Origin: Natrinema halophilum
GTDB taxonomy: Archaea > Halobacteriota > Halobacteria > Halobacteriales > Natrialbaceae
Direction: 5' to 3'
DNA length: 64,000 nt
NCBI RefSeq assembly: GCF_013402815.2
Contig: NZ_CP084880.1
Span: 1-64,000 of the forward strand
The notes under the pieces are model-generated. The model ran no database searches. It saw only the letters and a program-made list of their open reading frames with translations, and was not told where the DNA came from. Shown here one piece after another: positions 27,461 through 34,899 of the stretch. How positions within the stretch are numbered: the stretch's first letter is position 1; the number at the start of each line of letters is the position of its first letter. The position numbers and the translations under genes were made by a program.

Positions 27461-28020
27461 TCGAAAAAGTCCACTCATCCATTAGTTAGACCTGCTCCTT
27501 CAAATGCAGGCCTGAAAATTTGTAGATCAGATCCACTGTATTCTGTTCTTGCAAATTTGCCGTTCAAGAACACCATATCGATGCGTATGATCGGCATACT
27601 CGTGGTCTCCGGTGCCAGAACGCCATTCCAGTCAACAGGTCGAATATTCGCACATGAGTCTCTACCTCCCCACCAGAAACGATGACAGCCTGTTCTACGG
27701 GATGTCTGCAACCATTTCGAACTCGCCGGAAGTCGAGAATTCGAGATTTGAGGGAGCCATCGTGTCTAACAATCGTTACAAGATTCGAAAGCTGATCAAT
27801 ACCAGTCTGCTTTTCAACTATTGTATCTTGGCCCATGCCTGACATCACGAATAATGCAGTATAATCATTCTTGTAGGCATATTTATATTATCTTAGTAAA
27901 TTAGAAACCACAAAACAGAGAATCCTAGTAATTATATTTGTGGTGTATATCGACACTATATGACTCGTCAAATGAATGTACAAGGAGGATAACAAATAGC
28001 CAATACAGTACAGAGGGCCT
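27461..28020. other. AT-rich intergenic region with uncertain small ORFs
   Basis: About 560 bp. A minus-strand frame (27564-27848) and an antisense plus-strand frame overlap; neither matches a family and neither is called. The stretch at 27840-28020 is AT-rich and probably holds the PadR gene's promoter. Confidence 0.3.
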
Positions 28021-28296
28021 ATGGATGATCTGACTGGCTTCCAGCGAGACCTCCTGCATACAATTGCAGGCACTGAACAGCCTTCAGGCCAGGACGTGAA
28101 AGAAGAAATAGAAACATATTACGAGTCAGAAATAAATCATGGGCAGCTCTACCCCAACCTCGACACAATCGTCAACAAAGACTTAGTCGAGAAAGGGCAA
28201 CTGGATCGCCGTACTAACTACTACGATATTACTGACAAGGGTCTCAAGCAACTGCAGGAGCGGCGAGAGTGGGAGTCACAGTACGTCGATTTTTAA
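28021..28296 (+). CDS. PadR-family transcriptional regulator
   Basis: A 91-aa winged-helix protein: LTGFQRDLLHTIAGTE, QDVKEEIETYYESEINHGQL, then LVEKGQLDRRTNYYDITDKG with the wing, and a C-terminal helix. This is the minimal PadR/phage PhiH1-like repressor of haloarchaeal plasmids. It should bind its own promoter; target genes cannot be read from the sequence. Confidence 0.8.
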   Translation: MDDLTGFQRDLLHTIAGTEQPSGQDVKEEIETYYESEINHGQLYPNLDTIVNKDLVEKGQLDRRTNYYDITDKGLKQLQERREWESQYVDF

Positions 28297-28488
28297 TAGT
28301 AGTTAGCAATACGATTTCTTTATTCAGAATAGGAGTTGAAAACACTGCCAAGTATAGGTGAAGTGCATGCTATGCGGTAGAGACTATGTATATGTGAGTG
28401 TGTGGACCGACGAGATATCGCTAATGAATCTGTATCCCATTTTATAACATACATCAGACATAAGAAGGAGAACGTGCTACCTATTACC

Positions 28489-28890
28489 ATGGGGAGAACA
28501 CATCACGAAAATGGTAAACAAATTATCGAGAATTGGAATACCGTCTTCAACGTTCTCTCGTCCGAGCCGCGTCGGCAACTGATCGTTTCTCTTTTAGACG
28601 CTGAACCAGATCAATCAGTTCCATTACCTGAGAGTGCAATTATGCCCAACGTTCCCCTCGACTCCGAAGTGCTTCGTCTGGATTTACACCACGTCCACCT
28701 GCCGATGTTAGCGGATTCGGGGTTCATTACCTGGAAGACAGAACCGTGGATTGCCTTTCGCGGTCCAAAGTTCGATGAAGTCGCTGTTGTTTTCGAAGCA
28801 CTTCATGCGGAAGCGTCCAGCATTCCCGATTCATTAGTTATTGGCTGTCAACGACTTGAGGAGGAACAGCAGAAAAGCTACAATCTATAA
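28489..28890 (+). CDS. HTH regulator (ArsR-like, haloarchaeal)
   Basis: A 133-aa protein from ATG 28489; an in-frame GTG at 28402 would add a non-conserved tail. The segment TVFNVLSSEPRRQLIVSLLD is the first part of an ArsR-like winged helix, followed by a divergent recognition part (LHHVHLPMLADSGFITWKTE). It resembles the short wHTH proteins abundant in Halobacteria. Ligand and target unknown. Confidence 0.65.
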   Translation: MGRTHHENGKQIIENWNTVFNVLSSEPRRQLIVSLLDAEPDQSVPLPESAIMPNVPLDSEVLRLDLHHVHLPMLADSGFITWKTEPWIAFRGPKFDEVAVVFEALHAEASSIPDSLVIGCQRLEEEQQKSYNL

Positions 28891-29008
28891 GAGACTACTC
28901 TCGCAGTAAGTTCGCATCTGTATTTACCGAATCATCCGATTCTGTTCTAGGAGTATCCCAAATAAAGAAACCGTACTACCATCTACTGTGAGCTAACGAG
29001 GAGTCAGG

Positions 29009-29278
29009 CTACGGTTCTTCCTCCGGCATCGTTACGCGGAGTTCACCGTCAACTTCATAGAAGTACCCACGTTCGAGTAATCGAGTGAGTGCGTGGGTTG
29101 CGTCTTCGGGTTCGAGGGACAGGTCATCCGAACCGCGGAGGGCCTCAAGTGCTTGCTCCCGGTTGATCGACTCGATGGCTCCATTTTCGTCGGAGTGCAG
29201 ACTATGAGCGCATAGATAGTCGTATGCATCCAAGATCCACTCCGGAAGCGGAGGCCGTGGATCGTTGGTCCTACTCAT
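29009..29278 (-). CDS. Small conserved haloarchaeal protein
   Basis: An 89-aa acidic protein: PEWILDAYDYLCAHSLHSDE, then LEPEDATHALTRLLERGYFY and a final EVDGELRVT. I recognise the LEPEDATHALTRLLERG block as conserved in many haloarchaeal plasmids. It looks like a small winged-helix-type protein. Function unknown. Confidence 0.7.
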   Translation of the reverse strand: MSRTNDPRPPLPEWILDAYDYLCAHSLHSDENGAIESINREQALEALRGSDDLSLEPEDATHALTRLLERGYFYEVDGELRVTMPEEEP

Positions 29279-29446
29279 CTCGGTTTCCTACTACAATATC
29301 ACTCATCGATCTGCTTAAGAATATCTCTCGATAGAAGGCTATTCCATCCATATTGGATGTCGAATTCACGAGTGCAAACTCAACAGTCAGTGTTCTCCAT
29401 CTTTGACAGAAACGTCTTGTAATCCCGCTAGCAACCTCTAGGTTGG

Positions 29447-29474
29447 TTTTTTCGCGCCTATCGGGTGAGGTGCG
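29447..29474 (+). promoter_or_regulatory. T-run plus hairpin leader element (copy A)
   Basis: Six T's (29447-29452) are followed by CGCGCCT (29453-29459), loop ATCGGGTG and AGGTGCG (29468-29474), a 7-bp stem with one G-T pair. It ends 24 nt before the ATG of the SWIM gene. Related elements lie at 33154, 38777, 43203, 50237, 51208 and 52027. Confidence 0.5.
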
Positions 29475-29498
29475 AATATGTGTGCCTCGAGATGATTC

Positions 29499-30033
29499 AT
29501 GAGTATTGATCAACCGATCAGCCAGGAGCAGCAGGACCACGACTACAACGGAACACGTGACCGAACGCAATGGTACACAGGTGATGTCGCCCGGCTGAAC
29601 GGGCACGAACTCGTTGCAGTCGATGAATGGCTGCCTTGGAACGAGCCGACACCATACGAGATTGATCTCACCGACAGCTACGAGTACCGGACACGCTACT
29701 GGCGCTGCCGGAACTGTGGCCAGGAACGGAATCAACGTGATGAGTTTGTCGAACAGTGCGAAACGCCATCACCACCCGACGCCACTCGAAGGTGGTGGAT
29801 ACTCGATCAACCACCCGCGAACACGTCGTGCACTCACCGAAAACATGAAGGTGTCTTTCGTCTCCGTGGGCCCTCACTACCAGGTGCGCAGCGAGAGCGA
29901 GAATGTGTACGAGATTGATATCGAGATGGAGACGTGTACCTGTCCGGACTTCGAACATCGGCAGCCAGACAATGGCTGCAAGCATCTCCGACGTGTTGAC
30001 CTCGAGATTCGGTCAGGGCTGGTTCCGGTGTGA
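29499..30033 (+). pseudogene. SWIM zinc-finger protein, frameshifted
   Basis: The first frame encodes a zinc-ribbon-like domain (YWRCRNCGQERNQRDEFVEQ followed by C). The second frame encodes the SWIM finger, ETCTCPDFEHRQPDNGCKHL, after TRRALTENMKVSFV. The break is near 29790. In related haloarchaeal proteins both parts are in one chain of about 180 aa. SWIM proteins are nucleic-acid binding; here function is probably lost unless the frame is restored. Confidence 0.7.
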
Positions 30034-30084
30034 GCCGATTTTAGGGACATCAACTTCATACGCTGAGAGAGGAGTTACTCAACC

Positions 30085-30186
30085 ATGACGCTCACAGAGT
30101 CTGTCGATTATCTCGCCGAGGAGTGTGATCTGGAGCGGGGTGAACACGTTTGGCAGGTCGGAAAGGCAACCGCAATACTACGTTGA
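30085..30186 (+). pseudogene. Short gene fragment, frameshifted
   Basis: MTLTESVDYLAEECDLERGE and an HVWQVGKATAIL tail end at TGA 30184. A +1 frame would continue YVEQDRICLSSDLT. It looks like the N-terminus of a small conserved protein broken by a frameshift. Not identified further. Confidence 0.35.
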
Positions 30187-30286
30187 ACAAGACCGAATCT
30201 GCCTTTCCAGTGACCTAACACAGCACCCACCTTCATATATTTGAAGGATCACAAGATATATTGAGAGTAGCCGCTTACAGATAGGT

Positions 30287-30814
30287 ATGACTGAGTTCGA
30301 TCCGGTTCCCACGTCCGACGATACTCAGCGACAGTGGCAGACGGGAACAGACACGTTTGGTCGTGTCTACGACGTCGTCCTCGGCGTTACCTCTCCGACT
30401 GCCTACACCGAGATCGCTGAGCTTGCGGACTGCTCTCCGAATGCCGCCAAAAAGCATCTCGACCGCTTGGTGGAGATGGGCATCGCTCGAGCCGATAGAG
30501 ACAGCCGCCCAGTAACATACGAACGAAACGAAGGGTATCTCGAATGGCAGGACGCCAGTCGAATCGCAACCGAACTCTCTATCGAAGAGATCATCGATCG
30601 CGTGGAGGCGCTTGAATCCCAGCGAACGGAATATGAAGCGCAGTTCGAGACGAGAGACCCAACGGCTGTCAACGTGTTTGATCACGATAGTCACGAAACC
30701 ATCCACGAGCGGATGACCGCAGTCAGTGAGTGGCAGGGCGTGATTCGAGATATCCGGCTGTACGAACTTGCTCGCCAGCTCTCCCAGAATGACGGGCATC
30801 TGATTCCAGCGTAA
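30287..30814 (+). CDS. HTH regulator of a two-gene (TA-like) unit, DUF7342-like
   Basis: A 175-aa protein. A winged helix occupies residues 28-95 (GVTSPTAYTEIAELADCSPN, then AAKKHLDRLVEMGIA and YERNEGYLEW). A helical C-terminal half (SIEEIIDRVEALESQRTEYE) follows. I believe it belongs to the haloarchaeal DUF7342 family. The next gene starts right after its stop, the arrangement typical of a toxin-antitoxin-like pair, but the partner is broken. Confidence 0.7.
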   Translation: MTEFDPVPTSDDTQRQWQTGTDTFGRVYDVVLGVTSPTAYTEIAELADCSPNAAKKHLDRLVEMGIARADRDSRPVTYERNEGYLEWQDASRIATELSIEEIIDRVEALESQRTEYEAQFETRDPTAVNVFDHDSHETIHERMTAVSEWQGVIRDIRLYELARQLSQNDGHLIPA

Positions 30815-31257
30815 ATGAGTCAGCCACCGGCGGATTCGACTCCACACTCGACGGGCCCACCGGATCGACAGACACTGCGCCTGCTGGAGCGACACCTTTC
30901 GTCGGATTCGCTCATCACCGAGACTACGTTCGACCCGGATTCATACGAACCTCGACTACTTCGTGGACTGCTTGACGCTGGACGATACCCGGACTCAGTG
31001 ACAGCAGCCCGTCTCGACACCCGATGGTTCACGACTGGCGATTTCTCAGTCCACTACGTCGAAGAGCACGAGGACGGGAACGCTGGGAGTGTCGCTGGGA
31101 CCGGCACCCGAACACGCACAACACCCGGTTACACTTCCACAAGCCACCGTCTGCCATCGAAATTACCGACTTCGAATTCCCGTCGCTCCATCCACTCGAA
31201 GTATACTCAACCGTCCTCACGGCAATAGAGCAACGCATAGAGACACTGTGGTCCTAG
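30815..31257 (+). pseudogene. Partner of the DUF7342-like HTH gene, frameshifted
   Basis: The first frame reads LLRGLLDAGRYPDSVTAARL, then DTRWFTTGDFSVHYVEEHED, and the second frame resumes near 31080 with RWECRWDRHPNTHNTRLHFH and KPPSAIEITDFEF. Together they match a small conserved haloarchaeal protein normally encoded after a DUF7342-like HTH gene. One frameshift near 31080 separates the halves. Possibly an inactivated toxin. Confidence 0.65.
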
Positions 31258-31260
31258 CAG

Positions 31261-31434
31261 GTGCTGAGAACAGTCGAGAGATACCTACCAGAGGAGACAC
31301 CTGATGACGATTTACAGCGCTATTGCATCGGCCAGAATCAGTGTCCCAACTCGATCTGGGGGAGTCTCCCGTTCCCGGATGAGATGTACGAGCAGGTTGA
31401 CGAGAAATCAGCCGGTCCCAAAGAACAGTTCTAG
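31261..31434 (+). CDS. Small hypothetical protein
   Basis: 57 codons from a GTG placed 3 bp after the preceding stop: ERYLPEETPDDDLQRYCIGQ, then NSIWGSLPFPDEMYEQ. Spacing suggests it belonged to the same operon. No family is recognised; it may be a fragment. Confidence 0.35.
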   Translation: MLRTVERYLPEETPDDDLQRYCIGQNQCPNSIWGSLPFPDEMYEQVDEKSAGPKEQF

Positions 31435-31580
31435 CAATCGTAAGTCACACAGCGGGACTATGGGTCGTGTGGACCGTACCTACTGAACGCGCGACCTCGA
31501 GGAGCACCTTGTCGCGGCGCCGGCGGAGTGACCCAAACACTCTTTACTGTTTCCCTGTAAACTGTAATCAAGAACAACCC

Positions 31581-32180
31581 GTGTCACGCACTTCAAACCG
31601 GGCCGACGGCGACATTGTTCGCGACTTCCTCTCAGTCGCGGATCTCCTCGGAGAGCCACAGCTCGCCCAGCTGTACGCGTATCTTGCCCGCGAGGGTGAA
31701 GCGACAGTCCAAGACGTGATGGATGACCTCGAGTTCGCCCAGGGGACGGCCTACAGCTACGTCAACCGGCTCGTCGACGCCGGCGTCGTCGACGTCACGC
31801 AGGACGAGCAGCCCCGTCGGTACGCCGTCCGCCAGATCGACCTGACCGTGACGACGGCCGCGGGCGACCGCGAGTACACGATCACGCCGGCGCTCATCGA
31901 CGCAGTCGGCCGTCGCGAGACGAACGCCGACATCGACACCTACATCGACCGCCACGGTGTCGCCGGCCTCGCGACGGCGCTGACCTATGCGGTCGCCCGC
32001 GAGCGCGGCGAGGTGACCCACCGGCTGATGGCGGATGATCTCGACATCTCGCCGCTGGCCGCAGAGATGATTCTACAGGCGCTCAGGCCCGTCGTCCACG
32101 AGTATCACGACATCGAGGCATCGGGCGCGTCGCTCGACGAGCTGGATATCGACGACGGCGATGCGGCCAACGACGCGTGA
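31581..32180 (+). CDS. HTH (TrmB-like) regulator/antitoxin of a PIN pair
   Basis: A 199-aa protein from the GTG at 31581; a longer frame to 31467 has an Arg-rich tail unlike the family. The winged helix is at residues 20-80 (LGEPQLAQLYAYLAREGEAT, then FAQGTAYSYVNRLVDAGVVD). A helical C-terminal half follows. It overlaps the next gene by 4 bp and probably neutralises and represses it. GC content and codon use are markedly higher than in the neighbours, suggesting separate origin. Confidence 0.75.
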   Translation: MSRTSNRADGDIVRDFLSVADLLGEPQLAQLYAYLAREGEATVQDVMDDLEFAQGTAYSYVNRLVDAGVVDVTQDEQPRRYAVRQIDLTVTTAAGDREYTITPALIDAVGRRETNADIDTYIDRHGVAGLATALTYAVARERGEVTHRLMADDLDISPLAAEMILQALRPVVHEYHDIEASGASLDELDIDDGDAANDA

Positions 32181-32686
32181 GCCAGCTACACATCGCTGAC
32201 ACCAGCCTGTTCGTCGCGATGGGGCAGCCCTCGAACAGTCGCTACCAAGCTGTTCGGCGGTTCACCCGCCGGAACGACATCACTCTCGTTCTGCCCGAAC
32301 GGATCTACGAAGAATTGACCGTCGACGACCCCGATGTCGAAGAAGTGCCGATTGACGCCGCGATCGACGAGGGCTGGGCGACGGTCGCGGGGCCGCTCGA
32401 GTTCTCCGAGCCTGTCGTCTCGCGGGTGATGGACGGCGTCCAGCGGTACATCGCGAACGCCGACGACCGCCCTGCCGACGAGGTCGAGCGTGCAGACGCC
32501 GCCCTCGCCGCCCTCGCTGCCCAGCATCTCAGCGCGGGGACGGCGACCGAGGTGTACATCTACACGACCGATATCGCGGCCGGTGAAGGGGCCGAAACCG
32601 TGCTCGCGAGTGAGGGGTACGGTGACTCGGTGACGTTCATGAACGGGTTTCGGTTCATCGAGGACTTGGTGGCCGGCCACAGCTGA
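32177..32686 (+). CDS. PIN-like toxin
   Basis: A 169-aa protein: IADTSLFVAMGQPSNSRYQA (first acidic residue), LVLPERIYEELTVDDP, a helical RADAALAALAAQHLSAG stretch and VYIYTTDIAAGEGAE. These give a PIN-like acidic constellation. It is translationally coupled to the HTH gene and shares its high GC content. Ribonuclease toxin activity is inferred from fold and context. Confidence 0.7.
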   Translation: MSQLHIADTSLFVAMGQPSNSRYQAVRRFTRRNDITLVLPERIYEELTVDDPDVEEVPIDAAIDEGWATVAGPLEFSEPVVSRVMDGVQRYIANADDRPADEVERADAALAALAAQHLSAGTATEVYIYTTDIAAGEGAETVLASEGYGDSVTFMNGFRFIEDLVAGHS

Positions 32687-32699
32687 CTGATTTCTAGTC

Positions 32700-33025
32700 T
32701 GATTTGGTGGGAGAGGACGCTCGAAAGCCCTCGGCCGCTCGACGTCCCGCGACCGCGCGAGACGGAGTCTCGCTGGCCCTCGTTCGCTTCGCTCACGAGG
32801 ACGCCGCTACGCGCCTCGTCCCTGCGGTGCTTGCGGGGTCGGGGGACGGCCGAGTCGGCCTCGCCCTTTCTGAGTCCGCCAGGACAGTGGAAGGCCCACC
32901 GAGCGACGTAGCCGGCTGAACAGGTGCGTACGTGACGGCCCGCCCCGCTCGCCGCTGCCGCCCTCCGCGTCGCTCGCGACCGACCATTCCGGGCGGTCTG
33001 CCTGCAGTAGCGGGCGGACTGCCGG
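32700..33025. repeat. GC-rich hairpin-dense non-coding region
   Basis: About 320 bp of GC-rich DNA with short inverted repeats, e.g. GCGAGACGGAGTCTCGC near 32758. The block at 32939-32995 (GGCCCGCCCCGCTCGCCGC, then CGACCGACCATTCCGGGCG) is nearly identical to one at 37483-37539, upstream of the RPA-like gene. Open frames across it are side effects of GC content. Confidence 0.5.
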
Positions 33026-33153
33026 GCTAAAGTGAATCTGGTCTCGATGCCAGCGGGTATCCCCGTCGGTTGCGCCCCTCGCGGGCCTAACACGAGCGGG
33101 CATATCGGTATCGGCACACCTCTGCACTGACTACGTCGCCGGTGGTTCTTTTT

Positions 33154-33176
33154 GCGCCTGCAATGGGTGCAGGCGC
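33154..33176 (+). promoter_or_regulatory. T-run plus hairpin leader element (copy B)
   Basis: A T-run at 33148-33153 precedes GCGCCTGC (33154-33161), loop AATGGGT and GCAGGCGC (33169-33176), a perfect 8-bp stem. Same design as the elements at 50237 and 52027 but with different, compensating stem bases. Confidence 0.5.
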
Positions 33177-33328
33177 GAAGCGATCGTGCCTGCATGGTAA
33201 TACAGGCGACTTCTGATGGAACAACGCCACCAGCGACAGGTGTATCGTCAATCAGCGGGGGACTGGCCGGATGTCCGTTGACCTTGACGAGATTGAGCAG
33301 GCCGAAGACGGTCGCCTCTGCCCGGTCG

Positions 33329-33640
33329 GTTCCCGTTGACCTGTCGCTCCAGCTGGAACTGTGTCCGGAACGGTTCACCGAACAGTACAAAGCATTTCCA
33401 CGGTCACGAACTGCGGTCAACAGACGAGTGAACGAGGCTGCCGAGACCGCAGACATTGATGGGCGAGTGTATCCCCATTGTCTCCGGGCGACTGCTGCCA
33501 GCTACCACGCCTATCAAGGAGTCGCACCCGTTCCGCTCCAAGCGCTGATGGGGTGGAGCGACCTGGCGACAGCTCAAAGATACATCCGCATCTCCGGGAG
33601 AGCCACTGCTGACGCTCTTCGGCAAGTCCATCGCCGGTGA
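33329..33640 (+). pseudogene. Tyrosine recombinase (integrase) C-terminal fragment
   Basis: The last 103 codons of a phage/XerD-type integrase. Conserved pieces are YPHCLRATAASYHAYQG (HxxR box) and LMGWSDLATAQRYIRISGRA with the catalytic Tyr. The N-terminal domains and the first catalytic Arg are absent. The upstream frame is unrelated. It marks a former integration locus; no attachment site duplication could be identified by eye. Confidence 0.65.
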
Positions 33641-33930
33641 AGGAATCGAAATAGTTGTCGCCACACCTATGTTGACACGCTCTATTACACAGAAACTCAT
33701 AAGCGACCAGTAGACACGGAAAGCTCTGCTGTCTGGGTTGATGTCGGAGGTCACAGGTCGTTCGGGTTTCTCATCCAACTTTTGTGAAACTCTTACCCCG
33801 CCGTCGGCAGACTCGCCGACCGTGGGTGCAGCGATCCCTTGCCGACAGGTGTCGGTTCCGAGGACGGGAACAGCGGCGAACTGAGCGATGGCGGGGACAA
33901 GCAGGCAACACAACCCAATCGAGCATCGGG

Positions 33931-34428
33931 TCACTCGCAGCCAGCACTCTGGTACCAAGAAACTTCGAGCCGCCACCTGTTTCCACCCTTCGTCAAATTT
34001 CTACTGAGAGCCCGTACCACGTATCGACCACCGGTTTCCGTCGTGATATCGTAAAGGTTCGACGAATCCCGGCCCTCGAGGACGACCTCGCCGTCCGGGT
34101 CGACGATCTCGATAGCTGGGAATCCACCCTTGGTTCTCGAGCGAGGCTCAGTACTGTAGATGTTGACGTTGAGTCTCCTGTCTGCGTCCATATCGATGTG
34201 CCACTCGACACTCGAGTGGCCGACGACACGAGAGGTCAGTTTCCCCGAGAGCCTGAACGTGTCTTCGAAGAGCTCTGCCTCCTGACAGTCGTAGTCGAAT
34301 TCGGTCGTCGCTGGATCAACCGTGTACTCGCCCCTGACCTCACCTCCGTCCCGGTCTGCGGAGAGACAGCCAGCAAGAAATCCGGCCCCGCCTGTTGCGA
34401 TGCCACCGATGAATGCTCGGCGTTGCAT
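33931..34428 (-). CDS. Tat-type lipoprotein of unknown function
   Basis: A 165-aa protein starting MQRRAFIGGIATGGAGFLAG followed by the lipobox Cys. The mature part has beta-strand-rich segments (SVEWHIDMDADRRLNVNIYS, IEIVDPDGEVVLEG, then GGRYVVRALSRN), the pattern of a small beta-sandwich. It should sit on the outer membrane face. No family assigned. Confidence 0.75.
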   Translation of the reverse strand: MQRRAFIGGIATGGAGFLAGCLSADRDGGEVRGEYTVDPATTEFDYDCQEAELFEDTFRLSGKLTSRVVGHSSVEWHIDMDADRRLNVNIYSTEPRSRTKGGFPAIEIVDPDGEVVLEGRDSSNLYDITTETGGRYVVRALSRNLTKGGNRWRLEVSWYQSAGCE

Positions 34429-34508
34429 GGCTCCTATTCATAAGATTACTTTAAATACCTTCGCCCCAGCGGTGGTAGGGCTCCCCGACGAGGCGACTCC
34501 CTCCCGAT

Positions 34509-34787
34509 CTAGACGATGGTTAATTCTCTATTACTGGCGAACGAGAGGTCACCGAACACGCCGGTCACGGCGACGTCGTGGCTTCCCCGAGAGAACTCCT
34601 CGACGACATCCCGAGTCCGGAATGTCAACCGGACCGTGGTCCTTCCACCGGATTCGATGATCGGAGTCCGGACGAACTCGTGTTCTCCCTCGTGGACCGC
34701 TCGAACCGAACCGAGCGTCGCGGTTTCGAGTTCGACGACTTCCGCGGAGATTTCCCGGTCGAACGAGATGTCTGCGTGGACGAACAC
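34509..34787 (-). CDS. Beta-sandwich-like protein or fragment
   Basis: 92 codons from a GTG: VELETATLGSVRAVHEGEHE, GRTTVRLTFRTRDVVEEF and HDVAVTGVFGDLSFASN. The pattern is an Ig-like domain as in C-termini of surface proteins, and there is no signal peptide. It may be the remaining end of a longer protein. Confidence 0.45.
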   Translation of the reverse strand: MFVHADISFDREISAEVVELETATLGSVRAVHEGEHEFVRTPIIESGGRTTVRLTFRTRDVVEEFSRGSHDVAVTGVFGDLSFASNRELTIV

Positions 34788-34899
34788 GGACAGGAAGTTC
34801 TATGAACACCCGGGGTTTTGAGTCTCTCGCGTCACCTGTGGGGTGGCCATCACGGATCGAGGTTTTCTACAGCACTCCATTCTCCTTTGCCCCATCATT

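Noticed and set aside
32560-33456. 298-codon open frame on the minus strand
   Set aside because: Spans the PIN toxin gene and the GC-rich hairpin region; composition-driven, without recognisable content.
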